DNA from: Rhodospirillaceae bacterium | GTDB taxonomy: Bacteria > Pseudomonadota > Alphaproteobacteria > MPNO01 > UBA2964 | DNA length: 26,336 nucleotides | Direction: 5' to 3' | Assembly: GCA_018660305.1 (NCBI GenBank) | Contig: JABJKO010000273.1 | Span: forward strand, 1 to 26,336 | In this document: positions 14,724-22,508 of the stretch, in pieces | Layout: each line of letters starts with the position of its first letter | Position numbering within the stretch: position 1 is the stretch's first letter | Notes under the pieces: model-generated | Database searches by the model: none | The model's input: only the letters and a program-made list of their open reading frames with translations | Told to the model about the DNA's origin: nothing | Translations under genes and position numbers: made by a program

Positions 14724-15713
14724 ATGAGCAAAAAACTTCGGCTGACCCTCGCCATGGGTGATTACGAGATTGTCCGGGCCCTCAAGGAAGGCATCGTGCA
14801 GCCCGACGGGATCGAGCTCACCATCCTGACCGACATGGATTCGACCACGCGCCATTGGCGTTTTCTGCGCAACGAGGATTTCGATGTCGCCGAATGCTCG
14901 TCCTCGTCTTTTCTCGCCGCCCGCGACCAGAACATGCCGTTCGAGGGTATTCCGGTCTTCCTGCATCGCCGGTTCCGCCACGGTTTCATTTTCATCAACA
15001 CCACCAAGGGAATCGAGAAACCGACCGATTTGATCGGTGGAAAAATCGGCGTGAAACAATATCAGTCGAGCGCCCAGCTGTGGATGCGCGGGTTCCTGGA
15101 ACATGATTACGGTCTGCCGCACAAATCCATGGAGTGGTATTCCGAACTGGACGAAAGCGTCGAGATCGATTTGCCGTCGGATCTGAAGCTGACCCGCCTG
15201 CCCAACGACAAGAGCGTCGAGACCATGCTGGCCGAGGGCGAGCTCGATGCGGTGCTCCATCCCGATCTGATCAAGCCGCTTATGGACAAGGACCCCCGGG
15301 TCGGCCGCATGTTCCCCAATTTCAAGGAAGAGGAAGTAGCCTTCTACAAGCGGACCCAGATTTTCCCCATCATGCATGTGCTGGGAATCAAACGCGAAAT
15401 TGTCGAAAAACACCCCTGGGTGCCGATCAACCTCTATCACGCCTTCAATAAGGCCAAGGCCATCGCCATGAGAAAAATGGTGAACCCGCGCATCGTGCCG
15501 CTGGCCTGGTACCGTGAGGCTTGGGAAGAACAGGAGGAAATTCTCGGGACCGATCCCTGGGAATACGGCATGACCGAAAAGAACGAGAACCAGCTCAAGA
15601 AACTGGTGAGCTATTCCCACGAGCAGGGCATGATCAAACGGGAAATCCCGCTGGATGAATTGTTCCTGGATGTAAGCCAGGGCCGCAAACGCGGCGAAGA
15701 ATTTCGCGTATAG
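14724..15713 (+). CDS. 4,5-dihydroxyphthalate decarboxylase-like periplasmic-binding-fold protein
   Basis: A 329-residue protein of the type II periplasmic-binding fold, in the branch that includes 4,5-dihydroxyphthalate decarboxylase (Pht5) and NitT/TauT-like binding proteins. Typical stretches are LRLTLAMGDYEIVRALKEG (5-23), the DVAECSSSSFLAA loop, VFLHRRFRHGFIFINTTKGI, and GKIGVKQYQSSAQLWMRGFL. There is no signal peptide and the first strand begins at residue 5, so it is cytoplasmic. No ABC permease or ATPase is nearby. A decarboxylase or other enzyme role fits better than transport. The ATG at 14724 has GGGAGAG upstream. It lies between the L1 and M genes of the hydroxylase operon, so it may act on the hydroxylated aromatic or heteroaromatic product. 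The precise reaction is inferred only. Confidence 0.75.
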   Translation: MSKKLRLTLAMGDYEIVRALKEGIVQPDGIELTILTDMDSTTRHWRFLRNEDFDVAECSSSSFLAARDQNMPFEGIPVFLHRRFRHGFIFINTTKGIEKPTDLIGGKIGVKQYQSSAQLWMRGFLEHDYGLPHKSMEWYSELDESVEIDLPSDLKLTRLPNDKSVETMLAEGELDAVLHPDLIKPLMDKDPRVGRMFPNFKEEEVAFYKRTQIFPIMHVLGIKREIVEKHPWVPINLYHAFNKAKAIAMRKMVNPRIVPLAWYREAWEEQEEILGTDPWEYGMTEKNENQLKKLVSYSHEQGMIKREIPLDELFLDVSQGRKRGEEFRV

Positions 15714-15737
15714 CAGCAAGATTAGAGGACCCAATAA

Positions 15738-16595
15738 ATGAAACCCGCTGCCTTTCAATATTACGCGCCGACAACGGTGGATGAAGCCGTGGCGCTGCTG
15801 GCCAAAGTTGCGCCGGAGGATGGCCGCATCCTCGCCGGCGGACAAAGCCTGGTGCCAACCATGGCGTTCCGGCTGGCCCGTCCCGGCCATCTGGTTGACA
15901 TCAACGGCGTCGCCGAACTCAACAGGATCGCCGTCGATGGTGAGGCGCTGAGCATCGGCGCCTGTGCCCGCCACGCTGATTTTCACAAACCGGTCTGTGA
16001 CGGTGTTCTCGGGCAGCTTCTTTCCGAGGTGGTGCATCATATCGCCCATTACCCGATTCGCATGCGCGGCACGTTCTGCGGCAGTTGCGCCCATGCCGAC
16101 CCGGCATCGGAATGGTGCCTCACGGCCGCAACGCTGGATGCCACCATGGTGGCGCAGAGCACCCGCGGCGAACGGCGGATTTCGGCGGTGGACTTTTTCG
16201 AGACCGTGATGACCACGGCTCTGGCCGAAGACGAGTTGCTGCGCGAAGTGCGGCTGCCCCTGCTGGCCGAGGGGACCAAATTCGGGTTTCAGGAATTCAA
16301 CCGCCGCGCCGGCGATTTCGGCATCGCCATGGTGCTGGTGACCTATCGCCTGGAAGGCGGGGTGATCGCCGATCCCCATGTGGGGGTAGGCGGCGCGGAG
16401 GACCGGCCTCGGCGTATCGCGGAAGCGGAAGCGGCCCTAGCCGGAAAGACACCGGGCGACGCCGCCTTCAGGGAAGCCGCCGACGCGGCAGCCGCACAAA
16501 TGGACGCCATGGAAGACAACAACACCAGCGCCGGCTACCGGCGCGATTTGGTCGCGACGCTGACCCGCCGCGCGCTGGAGCAGGCCTCACAATGA
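15738..16595 (+). CDS. Molybdenum hydroxylase FAD subunit (M, CoxM/CutM-like)
   Basis: A 285-residue FAD-binding subunit (vanillyl-alcohol-oxidase-type FAD fold). The first pyrophosphate-binding motif AGGQSLVP (33-40) is canonical. The second, normally RGTIGGSLAHADP, reads RGTFCGSCAHADP (110-122), with a cysteine in place of the first glycine. The C-terminal CO_deh_flav_C domain begins near residue 175 (GFQEFNRRAGDFGIAMV). It takes electrons from the [2Fe-2S] subunit and passes them to an acceptor. The ATG at 15738 follows GAGGA by eight bases. The stop overlaps the S gene start (ATGA). It is the only FAD subunit in the window for three large subunits. Confidence 0.9.
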   Translation: MKPAAFQYYAPTTVDEAVALLAKVAPEDGRILAGGQSLVPTMAFRLARPGHLVDINGVAELNRIAVDGEALSIGACARHADFHKPVCDGVLGQLLSEVVHHIAHYPIRMRGTFCGSCAHADPASEWCLTAATLDATMVAQSTRGERRISAVDFFETVMTTALAEDELLREVRLPLLAEGTKFGFQEFNRRAGDFGIAMVLVTYRLEGGVIADPHVGVGGAEDRPRRIAEAEAALAGKTPGDAAFREAADAAAAQMDAMEDNNTSAGYRRDLVATLTRRALEQASQ

Positions 16596-17071
16596 GCGAC
16601 AGGAAAGACATCACCCTAACCATCAACGGCCGCACCCATGCGGTCAGTGTCGAACCCCGCCGTACCCTGGCCGATGTAATCCGCGAGGATTGCGGCCAGA
16701 CCGGCACCCATCTGGGCTGCGAACACGGGATATGCGGCGCCTGTACAATCATCGTCGATGGCGCGCCGGTGCGGTCCTGCCTGATGTTCGGTGTCCAGGC
16801 CGACGGCAAGGAGATCCGCACGGTCGAAGGCCTCGCCGATGGCGACACACTGCACCCGCTGCAGCGCGCCTTTACCGAAAACCACGCCTTGCAATGCGGG
16901 TACTGCACCCCAGGTTTTCTGATGCTGGCCACCAGCGTGCTGGAACGGGAGCCGGACATCAGCGATGACGATCTGCTGGACGCCCTGTCCTCGAACCTGT
17001 GCCGCTGCACCGGCTACATCAATATCATCAAGGCCGTGCGTCAGGCCGCCGCCGAAATGAAGGCGCGCTGA
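16592..17071 (+). CDS. Molybdenum hydroxylase [2Fe-2S] subunit (S, CoxS-like)
   Basis: A 159-residue iron-sulfur subunit. The N-terminal plant-type ferredoxin domain has C43, C48, C51 and C63 (CEHGICGAC then RSC). The C-terminal four-helix domain has C102, C105, C137 and C139 (CGYC and CRC), binding the second cluster next to the molybdopterin. All eight cysteines are present. It starts inside the M stop codon (ATGA) and ends one base into the L2 start (TGATG), so M, S and L2 are translationally coupled. It transfers electrons from the molybdenum site to FAD. Confidence 0.94.
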   Translation: MSDRKDITLTINGRTHAVSVEPRRTLADVIREDCGQTGTHLGCEHGICGACTIIVDGAPVRSCLMFGVQADGKEIRTVEGLADGDTLHPLQRAFTENHALQCGYCTPGFLMLATSVLEREPDISDDDLLDALSSNLCRCTGYINIIKAVRQAAAEMKAR

Positions 17072-19392
17072 TGGCAAACGGAACCAACAGGCTACTGGGT
17101 CATCTGGGTGACAGCGTTCAGCGGCTCGAAGACCCGCCCCTGATCACCGGCCAGGGCCGCTTTGCCGGCGATATCAATTTCCCCGATCAGATCCACATGC
17201 GCATCGTGCGCAGTCCGCAGGCCCATGGCGAAATTAAATCCATTAATACCGACGCCGCAAAGGCGGTCCCCGGCGTGGTCGCCGTGTGGACTTCGGACGA
17301 TATCGAGGACGTTCCCCCCATCGATTTCCGTGAAGGCAGCAACCCGGCGCTGGCGCTGTTCCGGCAATATGCGCTGGCCCGCGAGCGTGTCCGTTACGTG
17401 GGCGACCCGGTGGCCGCGGTGTTTGCCGAAGATGCCTATGTGGCCGAGGACGCCGCCGAGCTGGTGGAGATCGAGATCGATGAGCTGCCTGTGCTGATCA
17501 ATGCCGACGACCCGCCGCAGGATTTCAAGGAAGGCTACACCACCGAAGCCGCCCTCGTGGAACAGAGCTATGGCGACATGGAAGCCGCCTTCGCCAATGC
17601 CTACAAGATCGTCGAGGTGGACGTGAAGATCGGACGTCATACAGGCGTGCCGCTGGAATGCCGCGGCGCCGTCGGACGCTACGATGCGGCGCGTGACATC
17701 CTTGAGCTGCATGGCGCCGCCAAAGTCCCGCACCGCAACAGGGAGACCTTGTGCCGCATGCTGGACCGCCCGGCGTCGGGCGTGCATTTGTTCGAGGGTC
17801 ATACCGGCGGCGGCTTCGGCATAAGAGGCGAGCTTTATCCCGAAGACGTTCTGGTCTGTGTCGCCGCCATGCGGCTACGCCGGCCGGTTAAATGGATCGA
17901 GGACCGCCAGGAACATCTGATGGCGGCCAACCATTCGCGCCAGCAACGCCATATCTGCAAGGCCGCCGTCGCCGAGGATGGCGAAGTGGTGGCCATCGAT
18001 GACGAGCTTTATCTGGATCAGGGCGGCTATATCCGCACCCATGGCACCCGCGTCGCGAACATGACCACGGGCACCCTGCCGGGTCCCTATAGAATCCCGG
18101 TCTACCGCTCTCTCTGCCATTTCCGGCTCACCAACAAGACACCGGCTGCTACCTATCGCTCGCCGGGACGGTTTGAAAGCACCTTCGTGCGCGAACGGCT
18201 GATGGACAAGATCGCCGTGGAGATGGATATGGATCCGGTGGCGCTGCGCCGCCGCAATCTGATCGCGCTGGAAGAAATGCCCTACTGGCGCGATCTCGAC
18301 GTGCTGGGGGATTCGGTGGAGCACGATCCCGGCGATTATGCCGGGCTGCTGGACCAGGGTCTTGCCCATGTAAGGTGGGATGAATTGCAGGCGGAGCTTA
18401 AACAGCGCCGGGAGGCCGGCGAGTTGGTGGGCTGCGGGCTTTCCATGTTTTTCGAGAAAAGCGGATTGGGTCCGTCCGACGGCGCCAAGATATTCGTCGA
18501 CACCACCGGCCATATCGAGGTGGTCACCGGCGGTGCCTCCCTGGGCCAGGGATTCGAGACCGCCATGGCGCAGATCTGCGCCGAGGATCTTGGGACCGAC
18601 TACCGCCGCATCCGCGTGGTCCATGGCCGCACCGACCGGATCGATTACGGCGTCGGCGCCCATGCGTCCCGCGCCACTGTGCTCACCGGCAGCGCGGTCA
18701 GTAAAACCGCGCTGAAAGTCCGCGAAAAAGCCCTCGAGGTTGCCTCCGAACTGCTGCAGACACCGGCCGAGTCCCTGACCATTACCGACGGTGTCATCCA
18801 CGCCACCGACAATGCGTCGGGACCGTCGGTGACGCTCGGTGATGTGGCCGCCGCGCTGGCGCCGGCGGCGCCCACCCGTGGCGACCGCGACCCCTATCTG
18901 GCGGCGGAAGAATGGTTCAACATCGAACATCAGACCTATCCCTACGGCCATCATATCGCCGTGGTGAAGGTCGACCGCGAAACCGGCAATGTGGAGATCG
19001 AAAAATATTTCATCGGCTACGACATCGGCCGCGCCATCAACCCCATGCTCATCGAAGGACAGCTTGTGGGCGGGCTGGCGCAGGGCATCGGCGCGTCCCT
19101 GTTCGAGGAATTCACCTATGACGAGCGCGGCGAACCGCTGTCCGTCACCTTCGCCGATTATCTGCTGCCGACCCTGCACGAAATCCCGGAGCCGGAGATT
19201 CTGCTGACCGAGGATTACCCCAGCATCCGAACGCCGCTGGGTATCAAGGGGGCGGGCGAGGCCGGCATCACCGGTGCCGCCGCCGCCATGGCCTCAGCCA
19301 TCGACAACGCCATCGGCGTACCCGGCGCGGTAACGCAGATACCGGTCACCCCGCAACGGCTCAAGAAAATCATGGATGAGCGGCTGGGGTAA
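17071..19392 (+). CDS. Molybdenum hydroxylase large subunit (L2), paralogue of L1
   Basis: A 773-residue catalytic subunit closely related to L1 along its whole length; by eye well over half of positions are identical. Matching blocks include RLEDPPLITGQGRFAGDIN, GHTGGGFGIRGELYPED (about 244-260), KTPAATYRSPGRFESTFVRE, GGASLGQGFETAMAQIC, and GIKGAGEAGITG with catalytic E730. The start is the ATG at 17071, coupled to the S stop. Differences from L1 cluster in surface and substrate-channel stretches (for example VPLECRGAVGRYD against VPMETRGAIGFYD), so a different but related substrate is plausible. L2 is the natural partner of the M/S pair. It ends 22 bp before a palindromic repeat. Confidence 0.92.
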   Translation: MANGTNRLLGHLGDSVQRLEDPPLITGQGRFAGDINFPDQIHMRIVRSPQAHGEIKSINTDAAKAVPGVVAVWTSDDIEDVPPIDFREGSNPALALFRQYALARERVRYVGDPVAAVFAEDAYVAEDAAELVEIEIDELPVLINADDPPQDFKEGYTTEAALVEQSYGDMEAAFANAYKIVEVDVKIGRHTGVPLECRGAVGRYDAARDILELHGAAKVPHRNRETLCRMLDRPASGVHLFEGHTGGGFGIRGELYPEDVLVCVAAMRLRRPVKWIEDRQEHLMAANHSRQQRHICKAAVAEDGEVVAIDDELYLDQGGYIRTHGTRVANMTTGTLPGPYRIPVYRSLCHFRLTNKTPAATYRSPGRFESTFVRERLMDKIAVEMDMDPVALRRRNLIALEEMPYWRDLDVLGDSVEHDPGDYAGLLDQGLAHVRWDELQAELKQRREAGELVGCGLSMFFEKSGLGPSDGAKIFVDTTGHIEVVTGGASLGQGFETAMAQICAEDLGTDYRRIRVVHGRTDRIDYGVGAHASRATVLTGSAVSKTALKVREKALEVASELLQTPAESLTITDGVIHATDNASGPSVTLGDVAAALAPAAPTRGDRDPYLAAEEWFNIEHQTYPYGHHIAVVKVDRETGNVEIEKYFIGYDIGRAINPMLIEGQLVGGLAQGIGASLFEEFTYDERGEPLSVTFADYLLPTLHEIPEPEILLTEDYPSIRTPLGIKGAGEAGITGAAAAMASAIDNAIGVPGAVTQIPVTPQRLKKIMDERLG

Positions 19393-19414
19393 GGAGTTGT
19401 GTGTTGCGTTCGAG

Positions 19415-19482
19415 ACGGGCGGGTCTGAGACCCACCCCTACGGCCCACCAATAGTGTAGGGGCCGGTCTCAGACCGGCCCGT
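19415..19482. repeat. Palindromic intergenic repeat (REP/MITE-like), possible terminator
   Basis: Two 27-base arms (19415-19441 and 19456-19482) match as inverted copies at 24 of 27 positions around a 14-base loop. The core GGTCTGAGACC is present on both sides, each core itself palindromic. No run of T follows, so it is not a textbook intrinsic terminator, although so strong a hairpin after the hydroxylase operon may slow or end transcription or protect mRNA ends. Its shape suggests a dispersed genomic repeat. Confidence 0.75.
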
Positions 19483-19517
19483 TACCGGCTCCTTCACGAA
19501 CCGGCAGAAAGGCGAAT

Positions 19518-20744
19518 ATGGCTGAGAGTGACCGCATCGACTGGCGCATTCAGTCTGCGGTCTATGCGTGTGGTGCGTTCAACCACAGCATGGGCATGAT
19601 GGTCGCCGTGGTAATGCCGCTGTGGCTGCTGCACATGGACACCAGCCCGGTCTGGGTTGGGGTAGCCCTCGGCGCCCGTCATTTCCTGCCATTATTTCTC
19701 TCAATCCATGGCGGCGCCATGATGGACCGGTTCGGCACGCGGCGGATCATGCTGTGGTTCGCCTTCGTCAGCGCCATCTGCCCCATCCTGTTCCCGGCCA
19801 TGCCCTTTGTGTGGGCGGTGATCGTGCTGCAGATGATGGTGGGGCTGGCCGACACCATGGGCTGGTCAGGCGCACAGGCCATGATCGGGCAGATCATGAA
19901 AGGCAGCGAGACCCATGCAGGGCGCCTCGCCTTTACCCTGCGTATCGGACATTTCGCCGGTCCGCTTCTGATCGGCGTGGTGTGGGACTGGGCGGGGCCC
20001 TGGGGCGCCTTTGCCACCCTCAGCCTGTGGGGTGCGGGTGCATACATTGCGGCGCTGTTCCTGCCCCAGATCGCCGATCAGTCAAAGACTGAACAGAAGC
20101 CGGCGACAGCGCGTGACTTAATACCCCGGTTTTCGGACTATCTGGATGCGTTCCGCCTGTTGGCGATCCCGGCAGTTCTGTTTGTGATGATGGTCAGCTT
20201 TGTGCGCCATTCCAGCACGTCCATGCAGAACTCCTTCTATGTGGTCTATCTGGACAGCATCAATATTTCGGGCACGGAAATCGGGGCGCTGTTCGGCGCC
20301 TCGGCAGCCCTCGGTGCTGTGGGCGCGCTGGCCACAAGTAACATCACGCGATTCATCCAACCGGCCTTTTTCCTGATCCTGTCGGTGTTGGGCGTGATTG
20401 TCTTCATGGGTATCACGCCGTTTCTCGGGAACATGCCGCTGATCGGCATCTACGGATTTCTGATGGTTGTGATCGCGGTGAGGGGTAGCTGTCTTGGGTT
20501 CAGTCAGGTCCTCATGATTTCGATCCTGGCGCGGTCACTGAACAAGACCGACCAGGGTAAAGGCGTCGGGTTGCGAACCACCTCCAACCGGATCATGAAT
20601 ACCGCCCTGCCGCCGGTGGTCGGCGCCATCGTGGAGCTGGCGGGCCTTGAAAACAGTTTCTATATCGTGGGCGGATGCGGCACGGTTTTGATGAGTTTGC
20701 TCCTCATTCACGCCTGGCGGCATGACGCCTTCCGGGAGCCGTAA
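19518..20744 (+). CDS. Major facilitator superfamily transporter
   Basis: A 408-residue inner-membrane protein with about 12 hydrophobic segments. The loop between helices 2 and 3 reads GGAMMDRFGTRRIML, the MFS motif A equivalent (G-x3-D-x2-G-x-R-[RK]). A hydrophilic central loop (about residues 190-215, DQSKTEQKPATARDLIPR) separates the two six-helix halves. It lies 125 bp after the hydroxylase operon, separated by a palindromic repeat, and may import the operon's substrate or export a product. The specific substrate is not recognisable. The ATG at 19518 has AAGG eight bases upstream. It converges on the TauD-family gene with 13 bp between the stops. Confidence 0.85.
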   Translation: MAESDRIDWRIQSAVYACGAFNHSMGMMVAVVMPLWLLHMDTSPVWVGVALGARHFLPLFLSIHGGAMMDRFGTRRIMLWFAFVSAICPILFPAMPFVWAVIVLQMMVGLADTMGWSGAQAMIGQIMKGSETHAGRLAFTLRIGHFAGPLLIGVVWDWAGPWGAFATLSLWGAGAYIAALFLPQIADQSKTEQKPATARDLIPRFSDYLDAFRLLAIPAVLFVMMVSFVRHSSTSMQNSFYVVYLDSINISGTEIGALFGASAALGAVGALATSNITRFIQPAFFLILSVLGVIVFMGITPFLGNMPLIGIYGFLMVVIAVRGSCLGFSQVLMISILARSLNKTDQGKGVGLRTTSNRIMNTALPPVVGAIVELAGLENSFYIVGGCGTVLMSLLLIHAWRHDAFREP

Positions 20745-20757
20745 TCCGGCGGATGAT

Positions 20758-21591
20758 TCAATACGGTTTGTCGCCCATTACCGCGACCCGTTCCATGTGT
20801 CGGCGGTTGGGATAATAGTCGTTGGCCGCGTAATGCTGGGTCGAGGGGTTATCCCACAGCACGATGGTGCCGGGTTTCCAGCGCAGGCGGAACTGGTATT
20901 CGGGGATGTGGGCCTGTTCGTACAAAAGCTGTAGCAGCGCATCACTTTCCTGCTCCCGTAACCCAATGATTTTTAAGGTGAATTGCGGATTGACGAACAG
21001 GGCCTTCCCGCCCGTCGCCGGATGGCTGCGCACCACCGGATGGGTCGGGTTGGGATAGAGCTTTTCCATCTCGCGAAGTTTCCCGCGATCTTCGTCGCTG
21101 TCGCCAAACAACGCGCGGAAATTCTTGAAGTCGTGCACCGCTTCGAGCCCGTCGACCATGGCCTTCATCGCCGCGCTCAGCCCGTCATAGGCGGCGCGCA
21201 TATCGGCCCACAGCGTGTCGCCGCCGACCTTGGGGATCTGCAGACAACGCAGGATGGAATAGCGGGTGGGGCAATCGCGAAAGGTGGTGTCGGAATGCCA
21301 GACATCGGTGGACAGAACCGGATTGTCCTTGTGGTTGTCGAGCACCATGATCTCGGGAAACTCCCCCTCGGGCCGAAACGGATGAACCTCAAGCTCTCCG
21401 AACATGCGGCCGAAGGCGACATGCTGCGCGGTGGTGATGTGCTGGTCCCGCGCATAAATCACCTTATGCTCGACCATTGCGGCTTCAAGGGCGGACGCGG
21501 TTTCCTGGTCGATCTGCCGGCTGAGATCGAGGCCATGGATCTCCGCCCCAATGGTGGGGCCGATGGGTTCGATGTCGAATGTGGCGGGCAT
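20758..21591 (-). CDS. TauD/TfdA-family 2-oxoglutarate/Fe(II) dioxygenase
   Basis: A 277-residue protein with the complete TauD/TfdA motif set: DVWHSDTTF gives H99-x-D101, STQHYA gives H253, and YYPNRRHMERV holds the co-substrate arginines near the C-terminus. The N-terminus (IEPIGPTIGAEIHGLDLS) is typical of the family. Members hydroxylate taurine, 2,4-D, alkyl sulfates or related carboxylates, releasing sulfite, a phenol or an aldehyde, with 2-oxoglutarate decarboxylation. The start is the ATG at 21591, preceded by AGGAAAGG; the open frame runs 106 codons further, but that part is not conserved-looking. A TauE/SafE exporter gene nearby (23607-24377) would fit a sulfonate substrate, but the link is tentative. 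Confidence 0.88.
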   Translation of the reverse strand: MPATFDIEPIGPTIGAEIHGLDLSRQIDQETASALEAAMVEHKVIYARDQHITTAQHVAFGRMFGELEVHPFRPEGEFPEIMVLDNHKDNPVLSTDVWHSDTTFRDCPTRYSILRCLQIPKVGGDTLWADMRAAYDGLSAAMKAMVDGLEAVHDFKNFRALFGDSDEDRGKLREMEKLYPNPTHPVVRSHPATGGKALFVNPQFTLKIIGLREQESDALLQLLYEQAHIPEYQFRLRWKPGTIVLWDNPSTQHYAANDYYPNRRHMERVAVMGDKPY

Positions 21592-21728
21592 TGACCACGC
21601 CTTTCCTGTCACCTGCTCTCTCCCATGCAGCCTAAAGCACAGGGTTACGGCACGGCAAGGATTGACCATGTGGACAGCGCGGGAATGCCCCGTTAGCGTG
21701 AGGGCAAATGGAAGGGTGGGATCGCAGA

Positions 21729-22505
21729 ATGACGGATTTGAGCAACAGCCTGCGGGCGGATCTGGATGCGCTGGCGCAGGCCTGCCGTGTGATGGAGCTG
21801 GAAGGCCACGGTGATCGGGTGGTCGGGCATATGGCCCTGCGCGATCCCGACGGGCGCGGCATGTGGATGAAGCGGGGCGGCATCGCGCTCGGCGAGGTCT
21901 ATGACGCACGGGACTTCGTGCTGCTGGATTTCGACGGACATCAACTCGCCGGCGACGGAAAATCCCACGGCGAATGGCCCATCCATTCGGAAATCCTGAG
22001 GCTGCGGCCGGAGATCAACGCAACGGCACACACCCATCCGTTTTACGCCTCGGTCTATTCCGCCTGCGACGCACCGCTTGCGACAGTGGTGCCCCGCAGC
22101 ACCACGCAGCCGGTGCGCCCACCGTTGTTCGAAGGCGGCGCCGATCTCATCTGTACCCAGGATGTGGCTGAAGCCATGGTTGATTGCATGGGCAACCAGC
22201 AGGCCGTTCTGTTACGCAACCATGGCATCGTCACCTGCGGCGCCAATATCGAAGACCCGGTGCTGGTCGCCATCGCGCTGGAAAAAATGTGCCGGGAGGC
22301 CCTGACCATTCACGCATCCGGGCTGTCTTTCAACGGACCGGATGAAACTGAGCTGCTCAAGAAGCTCGATAGCGGTGCCGCGCTCGATCCCGCGATCATC
22401 GGCGGTAAAACCCTGTGGCGGTACTATTGCCGCAAGCTGGCCCGGGCGGAAAAAACCGGTGATCCCGCGTTTGCCACCGAACCGGTCCCCATCGACGGCG
22501 GGTGA
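21729..22505 (+). CDS. Class II aldolase/adducin family protein
   Basis: A 258-residue protein with the class II aldolase signatures: PIHSEIL with E88, ATAHTHPF with zinc ligands H101 and H103, and LLRNHGIV with H165. Members cleave or epimerise phosphorylated or free hydroxy-sugars and hydroxy-acids, or decarboxylate, using zinc. The ATG at 21729 is chosen because AAGGGTGGG ends eight bases before it; an in-frame ATG at 21708 would add seven residues and cannot be excluded. The gene is divergent from the TauD gene (137 bp apart) and convergent with the dehydrogenase gene, with only three bases between the stops. It may process a product of the dioxygenase, which is inference. Confidence 0.86.
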   Translation: MTDLSNSLRADLDALAQACRVMELEGHGDRVVGHMALRDPDGRGMWMKRGGIALGEVYDARDFVLLDFDGHQLAGDGKSHGEWPIHSEILRLRPEINATAHTHPFYASVYSACDAPLATVVPRSTTQPVRPPLFEGGADLICTQDVAEAMVDCMGNQQAVLLRNHGIVTCGANIEDPVLVAIALEKMCREALTIHASGLSFNGPDETELLKKLDSGAALDPAIIGGKTLWRYYCRKLARAEKTGDPAFATEPVPIDGG

Positions 22506-22508
22506 CTA

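Noticed and set aside
14475..16379. 634-codon minus-strand frame
   Set aside because: It lies antisense across three well-supported genes (L1 end, decarboxylase-like, M).
9813..19392. Carbon monoxide dehydrogenase (Cox) assignment for the L/M/S genes
   Set aside because: None of the three large subunits has the AYRCSFR copper-cysteine loop of true CO dehydrogenase; they read VRGAGHP, ATYRAPGR and ATYRSPGR.
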